Part shown: in pieces, positions 37,325 to 45,771 of the stretch | Layout: each line of letters begins with the position of its first letter | Position numbering within the stretch: the stretch's first letter is position 1 | Source of the DNA: Pelagibius sp048268885 | GTDB lineage: Bacteria; Pseudomonadota; Alphaproteobacteria; Kiloniellales; Kiloniellaceae | Length of the DNA: 64,000 bases | Assembly (NCBI GenBank): GCA_048268885.1 | Contig: JBLWUP010000006.1 | Location: forward strand, 62,001 to 126,000 | Direction of reading: 5' to 3' | The notes under the pieces: model-generated | Seen by the model: the letters and a program-made list of their open reading frames with translations, nothing else | What the model was told of the DNA's origin: nothing | Databases searched by the model: none | Made by a program: the position numbers and the translations under genes

Positions 37325-38325
37325 GACAGCACCTCTTCCAAGGGTTCGTCATGGGGATGCACGCAGCGCACCTGGCGTCCTTCCGAGGCCGCGTGCACCG
37401 GCGGTTCCTCCAGGCAGGCGGCGTCGGCGCGCGGGCAGCGGCTGCGGAACGCGCAGCCCGCCGGCAGGTTCAGCAGCGACGGCGTCATACCCGGGATCTG
37501 AAACAGGCGCCCGCCGCGGCGGTTGCGGCTGGGCACCGAGCCGATGAGCCCGACGGTGTAGGGATGCGCCGGCTGGTCCAGCACGGCGTCGAGGGGGCCC
37601 TGCTCGACGATGCGGCCCGCGTACATGACGCAGATATGATCGGCGAGGCCGGCGACGACCGCGAGGTCGTGGGTGATCCAGATCATCGCCGTGCCGGTCT
37701 CGCGGCAGAGGGTCTGGGCTTCGTGCAGGATCTGGCCCTGGATGGTGACGTCGAGGGCCGTGGTCGGCTCGTCGGCGATGATCAGTTCGGGCTCGTTCAG
37801 GAAGGCGGTGGCGATGGCGACGCGCTGGCGCATGCCGCCGGAGAACTGGTGCGGGTAGGACATCAGGCGCTCGTCCGGCGAGGCGATGCCGACCTTCACC
37901 AGGGCTTCCCGCGCGATCTCCAGCGCCCGCGCCTTCGACACGTCGCGGTGCGCCAGCACCGCCTCGGTCATCTGGGTATCGATGCGCAGCACCGGGTTCA
38001 GGGTCATCATCGGGTCCTGGAAGATCATCGCGATCTTGGAACCGCGCAGCTTGCGGCGCTCGCGCTCCGGCAGCGGCACCAGGTCGCGGCCCTGGAACAG
38101 GATCTGCCCGCCGGCGATACGCCCCGGCGCGTCGACCAGGCCGAGGATGGAAAAACCGGTGATCGACTTGCCGCTGCCCGACTCGCCGACGAGGCCGAGG
38201 ACCTCGCCGGGGGCGACCTGGAAGCTGACGCCGTCGACCGCTTTCACCACACCTTCCCTGGAGAAGAAGTGGGTCTGGAGATCGCGAACCTCCAAAGTGG
38301 GCGTGCTTGTCGGTTCCCCGCTCAT
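37321..38325 (-). CDS. Dpp/Opp-type ABC transporter ATP-binding protein (DppD-like)
   Basis: A 334-residue ATPase: Walker A GESGSGKSI (47-55), Q-loop IFQDPMMTLNP, signature FSGGMRQRVAIA, Walker B IIADEPTTALD, H-loop ITHDLAVV, and the C-terminal extension AFRSRCPRADAAC. It forms the heterodimeric ATPase with the following DppF-like protein. Its start is coupled to the end of the permease gene by the tandem mini-ORF relay at 38322-38353, and its stop overlaps the next gene as ATGA. Confidence 0.93.
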   Translation of the reverse strand: MSGEPTSTPTLEVRDLQTHFFSREGVVKAVDGVSFQVAPGEVLGLVGESGSGKSITGFSILGLVDAPGRIAGGQILFQGRDLVPLPERERRKLRGSKIAMIFQDPMMTLNPVLRIDTQMTEAVLAHRDVSKARALEIAREALVKVGIASPDERLMSYPHQFSGGMRQRVAIATAFLNEPELIIADEPTTALDVTIQGQILHEAQTLCRETGTAMIWITHDLAVVAGLADHICVMYAGRIVEQGPLDAVLDQPAHPYTVGLIGSVPSRNRRGGRLFQIPGMTPSLLNLPAGCAFRSRCPRADAACLEEPPVHAASEGRQVRCVHPHDEPLEEVLS

Positions 38326-38353
38326 CGGCCCCCCCTCATCGGCCCCCCCTCAT
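38322..38353 (-). repeat. Tandem 14-bp repeat forming two five-codon mini-ORFs between permease and ATPase genes
   Basis: Read on the minus strand, the unit ATGAGGGGGGGCCG is repeated twice between the permease stop and the DppD-like start. Each unit encodes ATG AGG GGG GGC CGA TGA, whose TGA overlaps the next ATG as ATGA. The chain is: permease stop (38350-38352) overlapping ATG at 38353, its stop overlapping ATG at 38339, and that stop overlapping the DppD-like ATG at 38325. Deleting both units would give a plain ATGA overlap, as at the other junctions of this operon. Confidence 0.85.
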
Positions 38354-39282
38354 CGACGGAGCCTCGGATTCAGCACGTCGCGCAGCTGGTCGCCGACCAG
38401 GTTGATGGCGACGATGGTGACCAGCAGGGCGACGCCGGGAAAGAAAGCGATCCAGTAGCGGCCCGACAGCATGTAGTCGTAGCCGTTGGCGATCAGCAGG
38501 CCCAGCGAGGGCTCGGTGATCGGCACCCCGACGCCGAGAAAGGAGAGCGTGGCCTCCAGGGCGATGGCGTTGGCCACCTGCACCGTGGCCACCACGATCA
38601 GCGGCGGCAGGCAGTTGGGCAGCAGGTGGCGCAGGACGATGCGGCGATGGGACAGCGCGAGGCAGGTGGCCGCCTCGATGTACTCCTTGCGCCGCTCCAC
38701 CAGGGCCGTGCCGCGCACGGTCCGCGCGTAGTAGGCCCACTGCACGGTGATGAGGGCGATGATCACCTTGTCGACGCCCTTGCCCAGCACCGCCAGCAGG
38801 ATGAGGGCGACGAGGATCGCCGGGAAGGAAAGCTGCAGGTCGACGATGCGCATGATGACGGCATCGACGCGGCCGCCGAAGTAGGCGGCCAGCACGCCGA
38901 TGGACATGCCCAAGGTCAGGGCGATGACCGTGCTCATGACGCCGACGCCGAGGCTCATGCGCAGGCCGAAGATGATGGCCGACAGCATATCGCGGCCCTG
39001 CTCGTCGGTGCCCAGGAGAAACGTCATCTCGCCGTCGAAGGTCGTCTCGCCCGGCGCCAGCATGCCGTTCATGATGTCGAGCTGCATCAGGTCGTAGGGG
39101 TTCTGCGGCGTGATGAAATCGGCAAAGAGAGCGAGAAGAGCCAGCAGCAGCGTCACCAGCAGCGCCGCCACGGCGACCGGACTCCCGGCGAACTCCACGC
39201 CGAAACGCATCATGGGGCTGGCGCGCCAGCTGGGCCGTGCGGTGGTGCTTCGGGTTTCCGTCGCTTTCAGCGCGTCGGTCAT
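38350..39282 (-). CDS. Dpp/Opp-type ABC transporter permease (DppC-like)
   Basis: A 310-residue inner-membrane permease with six helices. A cytoplasmic N-terminus precedes helix 1 (VAVAALLVTLLLALLALFAD); the periplasmic part GTDEQGRDMLSAIIFGLRMS matches the family signature after it, and the coupling EAA-type loop reads YIEAATCLALSHRRIVLRHL. It pairs with the DppB-like permease, whose gene overlaps it by ATGA. The end of the gene runs into the tandem repeat relay. Confidence 0.92.
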   Translation of the reverse strand: MTDALKATETRSTTARPSWRASPMMRFGVEFAGSPVAVAALLVTLLLALLALFADFITPQNPYDLMQLDIMNGMLAPGETTFDGEMTFLLGTDEQGRDMLSAIIFGLRMSLGVGVMSTVIALTLGMSIGVLAAYFGGRVDAVIMRIVDLQLSFPAILVALILLAVLGKGVDKVIIALITVQWAYYARTVRGTALVERRKEYIEAATCLALSHRRIVLRHLLPNCLPPLIVVATVQVANAIALEATLSFLGVGVPITEPSLGLLIANGYDYMLSGRYWIAFFPGVALLVTIVAINLVGDQLRDVLNPRLRR

Positions 39283-40256
39283 GCCTTGGCCTCCGACAGG
39301 CGCACCCGGGGATCGAGCACGCAGTAGAGCATGTCGACGATGAAGTTGATGATGATGAACATGAAGACCGTCATCATCAGGTAGGCGACGACCACCGGAC
39401 GGTCGAGCAGCTGGATCGAGTCGATCAGCAGCTTGCCCATGCCCGGCCAGGCGAAGACCGTCTCGGTCACCACGGCGAAGGCGATCATGCTGCCCAGCTC
39501 CAGGCCCAGGATGGTGACCACCGGGATCATGATGTTCTTGGCGATGTGCACCAGCACGATGCGGCGCTGGGACAGCCCCTTGGCGCGCGCGAATTTCACG
39601 TAGTCCTGCAGGGCCGCCTCGCGGGTGCCGGCCCGCGCCAGGCGGATCACCAGGGAGGTCTTGAAGAGCGCCAGGTTGATCGCCGGCAGCAGCATATGCG
39701 AGAGGCCGTCGAGAGTGAGGAACGACCAGGCGACGCCGAAGACCTCGACCGTGTCCCCGCGTCCGCCCGAAGGCAGCACCTTCAGGACCACCGCGAAGAG
39801 CAGGATCAGCATCATGCCCTGCCAGAAGTTCGGCAGGCTGAAGCCCAGAATGGAGCCGGTCATGATGGTCTTGCCGGCGATGGAGTTGGGCTTCAGGCCG
39901 GCGATCATGCCCAGCGGCACACCGATGAAGACGGCGAAGATCAGGGCCAGGAGGGCCAGCTCCATGGTGGCCGGCAGCTTGGAGATAATGAGACCGAGGG
40001 CGTCGGTGGAGTAGACGAAGCTGCGCCCCAGGTCACCCTGCAGGGCGTTGCCGACGAAGATGAAGAACTGTTCCCATAGCGGCTTGTCGAGGCCGAGGCG
40101 CGCGATGGCGGCTTCCATTTCGGCCTGGTCGGAATCGGGGCTGATCATGATGTCGATCGGGCTGCCGATCGCATAGACGCCGACGAAGACCAAGACCGCC
40201 ATGGCGGCGACGACGAAGAGGCTCTGGCCCAGGCGGCGCAGAAGGTAGACAAGCAT
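39279..40256 (-). CDS. Dpp/Opp-type ABC transporter permease (DppB-like)
   Basis: A 325-residue inner-membrane permease with six helices: N-terminal MLVYLLRRLGQSLFVVAAMA, then a periplasmic domain to about residue 95, and a coupling loop FARAKGLSQRRIVLVHIAKN. The family motif ETVFAWPGMGKLLIDSIQ is present near the C-terminus. A long periplasmic first loop is normal for DppB. Its stop overlaps the DppC-like gene by ATGA, and a 107-base gap separates it from the binding protein gene upstream. Confidence 0.92.
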   Translation of the reverse strand: MLVYLLRRLGQSLFVVAAMAVLVFVGVYAIGSPIDIMISPDSDQAEMEAAIARLGLDKPLWEQFFIFVGNALQGDLGRSFVYSTDALGLIISKLPATMELALLALIFAVFIGVPLGMIAGLKPNSIAGKTIMTGSILGFSLPNFWQGMMLILLFAVVLKVLPSGGRGDTVEVFGVAWSFLTLDGLSHMLLPAINLALFKTSLVIRLARAGTREAALQDYVKFARAKGLSQRRIVLVHIAKNIMIPVVTILGLELGSMIAFAVVTETVFAWPGMGKLLIDSIQLLDRPVVVAYLMMTVFMFIIINFIVDMLYCVLDPRVRLSEAKA

Positions 40257-40363
40257 CGGCTATGTCCTGCCCCGGTTGGCGGTCCGTCGTTAGCGGTTCG
40301 TCGAACCTTGGAGGTCAGGGAGCGGGGCGGAGGTGCTCTCCGCCCCGCTCCTCGACCGGACTA

Positions 40364-41965
40364 TCAGCTCGCCGGCTTTACGCCGAGCGCCAGGGTGTAC
40401 TGGTCGGCCCGCGGCGCGTAGGTGATGCCCTTGCGGAACGCCCAGGGCGTCACCTCGAAGTGCAGCGGCAGGATGGCGAAGTCGGACATCGCCAGCTTGC
40501 TGGCTTCCCGCAGCACCGCTTCCCGCTTGTCGTCGTCCACCGTGGCCAGCGCCTTGTCGATCAGGGCGTCCAGTTCCGGATTGGAATAGCGGCCGCGGTT
40601 GGTGCCGCCGTAGCCCTTGTCCTTGTTCTGCGTCGCGATGAGCGCGCGCAGCGGCGAGGACATCTCGCCGGTCGCCGAGCCCCAGCCGGCCAGGTACATG
40701 GAGAACTCGTACTGGTTACGGCGCTTGAAGAAGGTGCTGGCGGTGACCGCGTCGACCTGGGTCTCGATGCCGACCCGGGTCAGCATCTGCGCGACCGCCT
40801 GGGCGACCTGGGCGTCGTTGATGTAGCGGTCGTTCGGTGAGCCGATGGTCAGGCCGAAGCCGTCCGGATAGCCCGCCTCGGCGAGCAGCTTCTTGGCCAT
40901 GTCCGGGTCGTAGGGGGTCGGCTTGGCATCGGAGCTGGAACCGAACATGCCCGGCGGCAGCAACTCGCCCGCCGGCACGGCGACGCCGCCCATGATGCGC
41001 GCGACAATGGCCTCGCGGTTGATGGCCATGGAGACGGCCTTGCGCACCCGCGCGTCCTTGAAGGGGTTCTTGTCGGTGTCGGTGACGCCCGGGGTCGGCT
41101 CCTGCTCCTGGTCCATGTGCAGGTAGATGACGCGGTTCGAGAGGCCCTGCGCAACCTGAAAGCCTTCGTTCTTGATGCGCTCCAGGTCCTGCAGCGGCGG
41201 CTTGTCGATCATGTCGACGTCGCCGGCCAGCAGGGCGGCCACGCGCGGGCCGTCCGCGGTGATCGGCCGAAAGGTGACCGTCGCCCAGTCGGCCTTCTCG
41301 CCCCAGTAGTTCTCGTTGCGCTCGAAGACGATCTTTTCGCCGCGGGTGTATTCCTTGAACCTGTACATCCCCGTGCCGATAGCGGCCGCGCCGGAATTGA
41401 AGGCCTCGGTCTTCGGGTAGTCGCCCGCGCCGGTGCAGCCGTCGCGGCTGAAGCCGATGTCGCCGGTGACGCCGTTGGCGGCGGCCGAGATCACGCCCCA
41501 GGCGGAAACCTCGACCGGCAGCAGGGGGAAGGGGCCGTCGGTGGTGATGATCAGGGTGTGCGGGTCTTTGGCCTGCATCCCCGCGATGCCCTTGGTGTAG
41601 ACCGTGAAGGACGAAGGGCTGTTCTCGACGGTGGGAATGCGGCAGACCGTGTAGATCACGTCCTTGGCGGTGAAGGGGGAGCCGTCATGGAAGGTCACGC
41701 CCTCGCGCAGCTTGAACTCCCAGGTGGTGTCGTCCAGCGGCTCGTAGGAGGTCGCCAGGCCAGGATGCAGGCGCTGGTTCTCGTCCTGCAGCAGAAGTGA
41801 CTCGAACATGTGGCGCCGCATGGCGTTGTTCGGGCCGAGGTTGTGATAGTGCGGGTCAAGGGCCGAGGGTTCGGCCGCTGCTCCGATGGTCAGTTCCTGC
41901 GCGGCGGCCGGCGATGCCAAAACCGCGGCCAGCGAAGCCGCGCAAAGCAGAGTGCTCTTTCGCAT
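40364..41965 (-). CDS. Periplasmic peptide-binding protein (SBP_bac_5 family)
   Basis: A 533-residue substrate-binding protein with signal peptide MRKSTLLCAASLAAVLASPA cut near AAA-QE. The mature sequence has DPHYHNLGPNNAMRRHMFES, TTWEFKLREGVTFHDGSPF (family signature), MYRFKEYTRGEKIVFERN and AVSMAINREAIVARI. It lacks a lipobox, so it is soluble in the periplasm. It is the first gene of the importer operon and probably sets ligand choice. Given the N-formylglutamate amidohydrolase at the operon end and the divergent peptidase genes, short peptides or N-acyl amino acids are likely ligands. No PBP ligand can be assigned by sequence alone. Confidence 0.92.
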   Translation of the reverse strand: MRKSTLLCAASLAAVLASPAAAQELTIGAAAEPSALDPHYHNLGPNNAMRRHMFESLLLQDENQRLHPGLATSYEPLDDTTWEFKLREGVTFHDGSPFTAKDVIYTVCRIPTVENSPSSFTVYTKGIAGMQAKDPHTLIITTDGPFPLLPVEVSAWGVISAAANGVTGDIGFSRDGCTGAGDYPKTEAFNSGAAAIGTGMYRFKEYTRGEKIVFERNENYWGEKADWATVTFRPITADGPRVAALLAGDVDMIDKPPLQDLERIKNEGFQVAQGLSNRVIYLHMDQEQEPTPGVTDTDKNPFKDARVRKAVSMAINREAIVARIMGGVAVPAGELLPPGMFGSSSDAKPTPYDPDMAKKLLAEAGYPDGFGLTIGSPNDRYINDAQVAQAVAQMLTRVGIETQVDAVTASTFFKRRNQYEFSMYLAGWGSATGEMSSPLRALIATQNKDKGYGGTNRGRYSNPELDALIDKALATVDDDKREAVLREASKLAMSDFAILPLHFEVTPWAFRKGITYAPRADQYTLALGVKPAS

Positions 41966-42083
41966 GAATTCGTTCCCCGTAAGACGTTGATGCGCCTGTT
42001 CCTGTGTCCCGTGGCGGGCCTGCGGCCCCTACGGAATCTGCTTTTGGGCCCTTCCCATCACTCGACGGCGGGACCTTCCCGGG

Positions 42084-42089
42084 TATAAT
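42084..42089 (+). promoter_or_regulatory. Possible -10 element
   Basis: TATAAT occurs at 42084-42089 on the plus strand, about 107 bases before the LysR start. No good -35 is visible 17 bases upstream (CTCGAC), so an activator may be needed. It could serve the LysR-M81-hydrolase operon. Confidence 0.3.
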
Positions 42090-42182
42090 GCGAGTGTCTA
42101 GTGGGGCTGTCAAAGTGAAATGCCCCTTCTTGGTTTAATCGTATTCGCACAGGCAAAGCCTGCCATTGCGCTCATAGAGGCT

Positions 42183-42197
42183 ATAACAAATTGTTAT
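42183..42197. promoter_or_regulatory. LysR-type box overlapping the regulator's start codon
   Basis: ATAACAA-A-TTGTTAT is a perfect 7-bp inverted repeat and fits the T-N11-A pattern of LysR-type binding sites (T42184, A42196). Its right arm includes the first two bases of the LysR ATG (42196). A bound regulator there would block its own translation start or transcription. Confidence 0.6.
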
Positions 42198-43155
42198 GAC
42201 TTATACCCTCGACCCTCAGAGCGATCCGGAAGGCCGGCGTCTGCCGACGCCCCGGATGATGGAAGCTTTCCAGGCGGTTATGGAGGCGGGTTCAGTCAGT
42301 GCGGCGGCGCGCTACCTCGGCGTGTCGCAGCCGGCGGTCAGCAGGCTGTTGAAGCAGTTCGAGGAAGAACTCGGGTTCTCGCTGTTTCACCGCGCCAAGG
42401 GCAAGCTGACGCCGACCCCGGAGGCGCACCGTCTCGCCGTCGACGTCGGCCAGGCCCTCGACGGCATCGAGCGGGTGCGCCGTTCGGCGGAGGACGTGCG
42501 GCGCCACGGCATCGAGCGCCTCAGGATCGGCGTGACGCCCATGCTCTACGAAGCGGTGCTGCACCGCCTGCTCGACGGCTTCCTGCAGGAGCACCCGCAC
42601 CTGGTGCTGACCATGGAAACCGGCCTCACGGAAATGATGATCGACTGGCTGCTGCGCGACCAGGTGGAGCTGGCTTTCGCCTCGCTGCTGGAAAACCACC
42701 CCGGCATCGACGCCATTCCCCTGATCGAGACCCATTCGGTGGTGCTGATGCCGCCGGGCCATCCGCTCACCGCCAAGCGCGCGGTCGGCGTCGAGGACCT
42801 GGCGGAAGTGCCGCTGGTCACCATGACCCGGCGTTACCCCTCGCGGCACCGCATCGAGCAGATGTTCCGCCGCGCCGGCGTGCCCATGCGCCTGCGCGCC
42901 GAAACCAATCTGTCCGGCACCATCTGCGACATGGTGCGCATGGGCCAGGGGGTCGCCATTCTGAACGCCCTGTCGTGGGGCGGCAGCGGCCGCGGCGAGT
43001 TGGAGGCGCGCCCCCTGACGCCGCGCCTGGTCAACCGCTACGGCGTGCTGCACCTGGCCGACCGGGGCTTTTCCGGCCCCGCCCAGCAACTCATCGCGGC
43101 GCTGCGCGCCCACCTGGCCCAGGCCATGGGAAATGTCTATCTGGGTGAGGGATGA
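42196..43155 (+). CDS. LysR-family transcriptional regulator
   Basis: A 319-residue regulator. The N-terminal winged helix-turn-helix (about 22-78) reads MEAFQAVMEAGSVSAAARYL and QPAVSRLLKQFEEELGFSLF, the classic LysR helix pair. The effector domain (about 100-300) contains LRIGVTPMLYEAVLHR and VALVTM-like segments. It is divergent from the dipeptide transporter operon and immediately upstream of an M81 peptidase gene (five bases), so it probably controls both sides of the island. The ligand is likely a peptide or acyl amino acid. The ATG is preceded by GAGG 15 bases upstream, which is rather far, and the T-N11-A palindrome overlaps it. Confidence 0.92.
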   Translation: MTYTLDPQSDPEGRRLPTPRMMEAFQAVMEAGSVSAAARYLGVSQPAVSRLLKQFEEELGFSLFHRAKGKLTPTPEAHRLAVDVGQALDGIERVRRSAEDVRRHGIERLRIGVTPMLYEAVLHRLLDGFLQEHPHLVLTMETGLTEMMIDWLLRDQVELAFASLLENHPGIDAIPLIETHSVVLMPPGHPLTAKRAVGVEDLAEVPLVTMTRRYPSRHRIEQMFRRAGVPMRLRAETNLSGTICDMVRMGQGVAILNALSWGGSGRGELEARPLTPRLVNRYGVLHLADRGFSGPAQQLIAALRAHLAQAMGNVYLGEG

Positions 43156-43159
43156 GGCG

Positions 43160-44731
43160 ATGAACCCGGCGGCCGGAACCCTGCGCATCGCCGTCGGCGG
43201 CTTCGCCCTGGAGTCTGTGTCTTTCCTGCCGCAGGAAACCGGCGCCGCCGATTTCGAGCGGGAGGCAAGGCGCGGTCGGGACCTGATCGAGGGCCTGGCC
43301 GGGACGGCGACGGTGGCCGGCGGGTTTCTGGAGGGCCTTGCCGCCGCCGGGGCGGAGGCCGGGCCGCTGGTCTATACCGACTGCTCGGCCGCCGGCCACG
43401 CCAGTGACGAAGCCTTCGACCACTACCGCGACGAGCTGCTGGAACTGTTGCGCCGGGCCCATCTCGATGACCGGGGGCGGCTGGATGGTGTCCTGCTGTT
43501 CCTGCACGGCGCCATGACCACGCCGACCCGGCCCGACCCGGAGGGCGAACTGCTGCAGGCGCTGCGCGGCGCCCTGGGACCGGAACTGCCGCTGGTGGTC
43601 GCCTTCGACCTGCACGCCAACCTCTCGCCGCGCACCGCGAAGCTCTGCACGGCGCTGTTCGGCTTTCATTTTTCGCCGCACATCGACATGGCGGAAACCG
43701 GCGCCCGGGCGGCGCGCTGCCTGCTGGCCAAGCTGGAAGGGCGGCAGGATCCGCAACTTGCCCTGGTGAAGCCGCCGGTGGTGCTGCCCTCCATCTTCAC
43801 CGCGACCGCGCTGGCGCCGCTCAAGGACATCGTCGCCGACTCCCTGGCGCTGCCGCAGAAAGTGCCGGGCATCATCGACGCCTCGGTGTTCTGCGGTTTT
43901 GCCTATGCCGACACGCCGGACCTCGGGTTTTCCGTCGCGGTGGTGGCCGACGGCGACCGCGGCCTGGCCGAGCGCGAGGCCGAACGGCTGGCCTGCCGGA
44001 TCTGGGCGCAGCGCGCGGCTTTGCTGCACGAGGAACTGGTCGACGATCTCGACGGCGGTCTCGCCAAGGCCAGGAAGCTGGCCCGTGGGGCCGAACGCCC
44101 GGTGATCGTGCTGGAACACGCCGACCGCTTCAACGATTCCACCTGGGCGCTGAAGCGCCTGGTTGCCGACAATGACGGCCTCACGGTCCATTGCCCCTAT
44201 CTTTGGGACCCGGAAACCGCCGCGGCCGCCGTGGCGGCGGGCCAGGGCGCGCATCTCAGCGTCGCGCTGGGGGGCAAGTCCTCCGAGCGCGCGGGCGGGC
44301 CGCTGACGGCGGAGGCCGAGGTGCTGTGGGCCGGCGACAAGGTCTTCACCGGCACTGGCCCCATGCGCAAGGGACGGCGTATCGACCTGGGCCCCTCGGC
44401 GCTGCTGCGCATCGGCGCCGTCACGGTCAGCGTGATCTCCGTCTGCACCTCGGCCATCGATCTCGACGCGCTGGAGCAGTTCGGCGTCGATTTCGCCGCG
44501 CAGGACATCGTGCTGCTGCGCTCCAAGACGCATTTCCGCGCGGTCTACGAGCCGCTGGCGGCCGCCATTGTCATCGTCGACACCGCGGACTGGGGCACGG
44601 CCGATCTGGCGCGCCTGCCGTATCGCCACGCGCCGGCGGGGATCTTTCCCCTGGCGCGCGATGCGGTCTGGCCGGCCGCGACGGCGGAGAAAGATTTTGA
44701 CCAGAATGAGTTTGGGCAAGGGGTTGGGTAG
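43160..44731 (+). CDS. M81-family metallopeptidase (MlrC-like)
   Basis: A 523-residue protein of the M81 family, whose characterised member MlrC opens linearised microcystin in sphingomonads. Visible motifs: His116 (LFLHGAM), Asp150 and His152 (VAFDLHANLS), His174 (SPHIDMAETG), and the C-terminal half with DNDGLTVHCPYLWDP and VLLRSKTHFRAVYEP. The ATG at 43160 is five bases after the LysR stop, preceded by GATGAGGCG. Most bacterial homologues have nothing to do with microcystin and are thought to hydrolyse peptides or amides. The surroundings (peptide importer, N-formylglutamate amidohydrolase, aspartoacylase-like enzyme) fit such a role. Confidence 0.88.
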   Translation: MNPAAGTLRIAVGGFALESVSFLPQETGAADFEREARRGRDLIEGLAGTATVAGGFLEGLAAAGAEAGPLVYTDCSAAGHASDEAFDHYRDELLELLRRAHLDDRGRLDGVLLFLHGAMTTPTRPDPEGELLQALRGALGPELPLVVAFDLHANLSPRTAKLCTALFGFHFSPHIDMAETGARAARCLLAKLEGRQDPQLALVKPPVVLPSIFTATALAPLKDIVADSLALPQKVPGIIDASVFCGFAYADTPDLGFSVAVVADGDRGLAEREAERLACRIWAQRAALLHEELVDDLDGGLAKARKLARGAERPVIVLEHADRFNDSTWALKRLVADNDGLTVHCPYLWDPETAAAAVAAGQGAHLSVALGGKSSERAGGPLTAEAEVLWAGDKVFTGTGPMRKGRRIDLGPSALLRIGAVTVSVISVCTSAIDLDALEQFGVDFAAQDIVLLRSKTHFRAVYEPLAAAIVIVDTADWGTADLARLPYRHAPAGIFPLARDAVWPAATAEKDFDQNEFGQGVG

Positions 44732-44742
44732 GGAGACCACTG

Positions 44743-45702
44743 ATGACGCAAGACTTTCCGATTGAATTGACGGCGCCGGACATCGCGCCTTACAAGGCCG
44801 GCAACACCGGTGTCGACTACATCACCCGTTTCGACAGCGGCCAGCCGGGGCCGCACGTGATGATCACGGCGGTGGTGCACGGCAACGAGCTGTGCGGCGC
44901 GATTGCCGTGGACTGGTTGTTCCGCAACGGCGTGAAGCCGATCCGGGGAACGCTTTCTCTCGGCTTCATGAACGTCGCGGCTTATCTGAGCTTCGATCCG
45001 GGCAACCCGACCGCCTCGCGCTTCGTTGACGAGGACTTCAACCGGCTCTGGACGGCGGCCGTACTGGACGACCCGGCGCGCCGCTCGGTCGAGCTGACCC
45101 GCGCGCGGACGGTGCGTCCCTACATCGATACGGTCGACCTGCTGCTCGACATCCACTCGATGCAGCGCAAGCAGCCGGCGATGATGATGGCCGGGCCGCT
45201 GCCCAAGGGGCGGCAGCTGGCGCGGGCGGTGGGCCTGCCGGAAGTTGTCGTGACCGACGCCGGCCATGCCGCCGGCAAGCGCATGCGCGACTACGAGGGT
45301 TTTGCCGACCCGGCCAGCGACAAGAACGCGCTGCTGGTGGAGTGCGGCCAGCATTGGGAGGCGGCGGCGGGACCGCTGGCCATTCACACGGCGCTGCGAT
45401 TCCTGCTGGTGAACAGCATGGTCGACGCCGACTGGGCCGCCGAGGGGCTGGCGGGGGTAGACCTGCCGCGTCAGCGCTTCGTCGAGGTGACGGGGCCGGT
45501 GACCATCGAGAACGAGGACTTCCGCTTCGTCGAGAACTACAACGGCCTGGAGGTTATTCCCAAGGCCGGCAGTGTCATCGCCTACGACGGCGATACGCCG
45601 GTGACCACGCCCTACGACGACTGTGTGCTCATCATGCCCTCGCGGCGGCTCAACCCCGGGGCTTCGGCGGTGCGCCTCGGCCGCTATGTGGAAGGCGGCT
45701 GA
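44743..45702 (+). CDS. Succinylglutamate desuccinylase/aspartoacylase-family hydrolase
   Basis: A 319-residue zinc deacylase. Ligands: His46 and Glu49 in VVHGNELCGAIA, and His138 in LLDIHSM; DEDFNRLW (Asn100-Arg101) binds the substrate carboxylate, and VECGQHWEAAAG holds the catalytic Glu. It begins 11 bases after the M81 gene, in the LysR operon. The family releases an acyl group from N-acyl amino acids (aspartoacylase, AstE). It is a second copy of the family in this window; the other, at 16972-18093, has a longer C-terminal domain and a different neighbourhood. Probably hydrolyses an amino-acid conjugate imported by the neighbouring ABC system. Confidence 0.88.
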   Translation: MTQDFPIELTAPDIAPYKAGNTGVDYITRFDSGQPGPHVMITAVVHGNELCGAIAVDWLFRNGVKPIRGTLSLGFMNVAAYLSFDPGNPTASRFVDEDFNRLWTAAVLDDPARRSVELTRARTVRPYIDTVDLLLDIHSMQRKQPAMMMAGPLPKGRQLARAVGLPEVVVTDAGHAAGKRMRDYEGFADPASDKNALLVECGQHWEAAAGPLAIHTALRFLLVNSMVDADWAAEGLAGVDLPRQRFVEVTGPVTIENEDFRFVENYNGLEVIPKAGSVIAYDGDTPVTTPYDDCVLIMPSRRLNPGASAVRLGRYVEGG

Positions 45703-45771
45703 CGCAAGTGTGACCCGCGCGCCTCTGGCGCCGCCCCGCCGGGTGGGGTAAGGGCCAGGGGAGAGGAAAGC

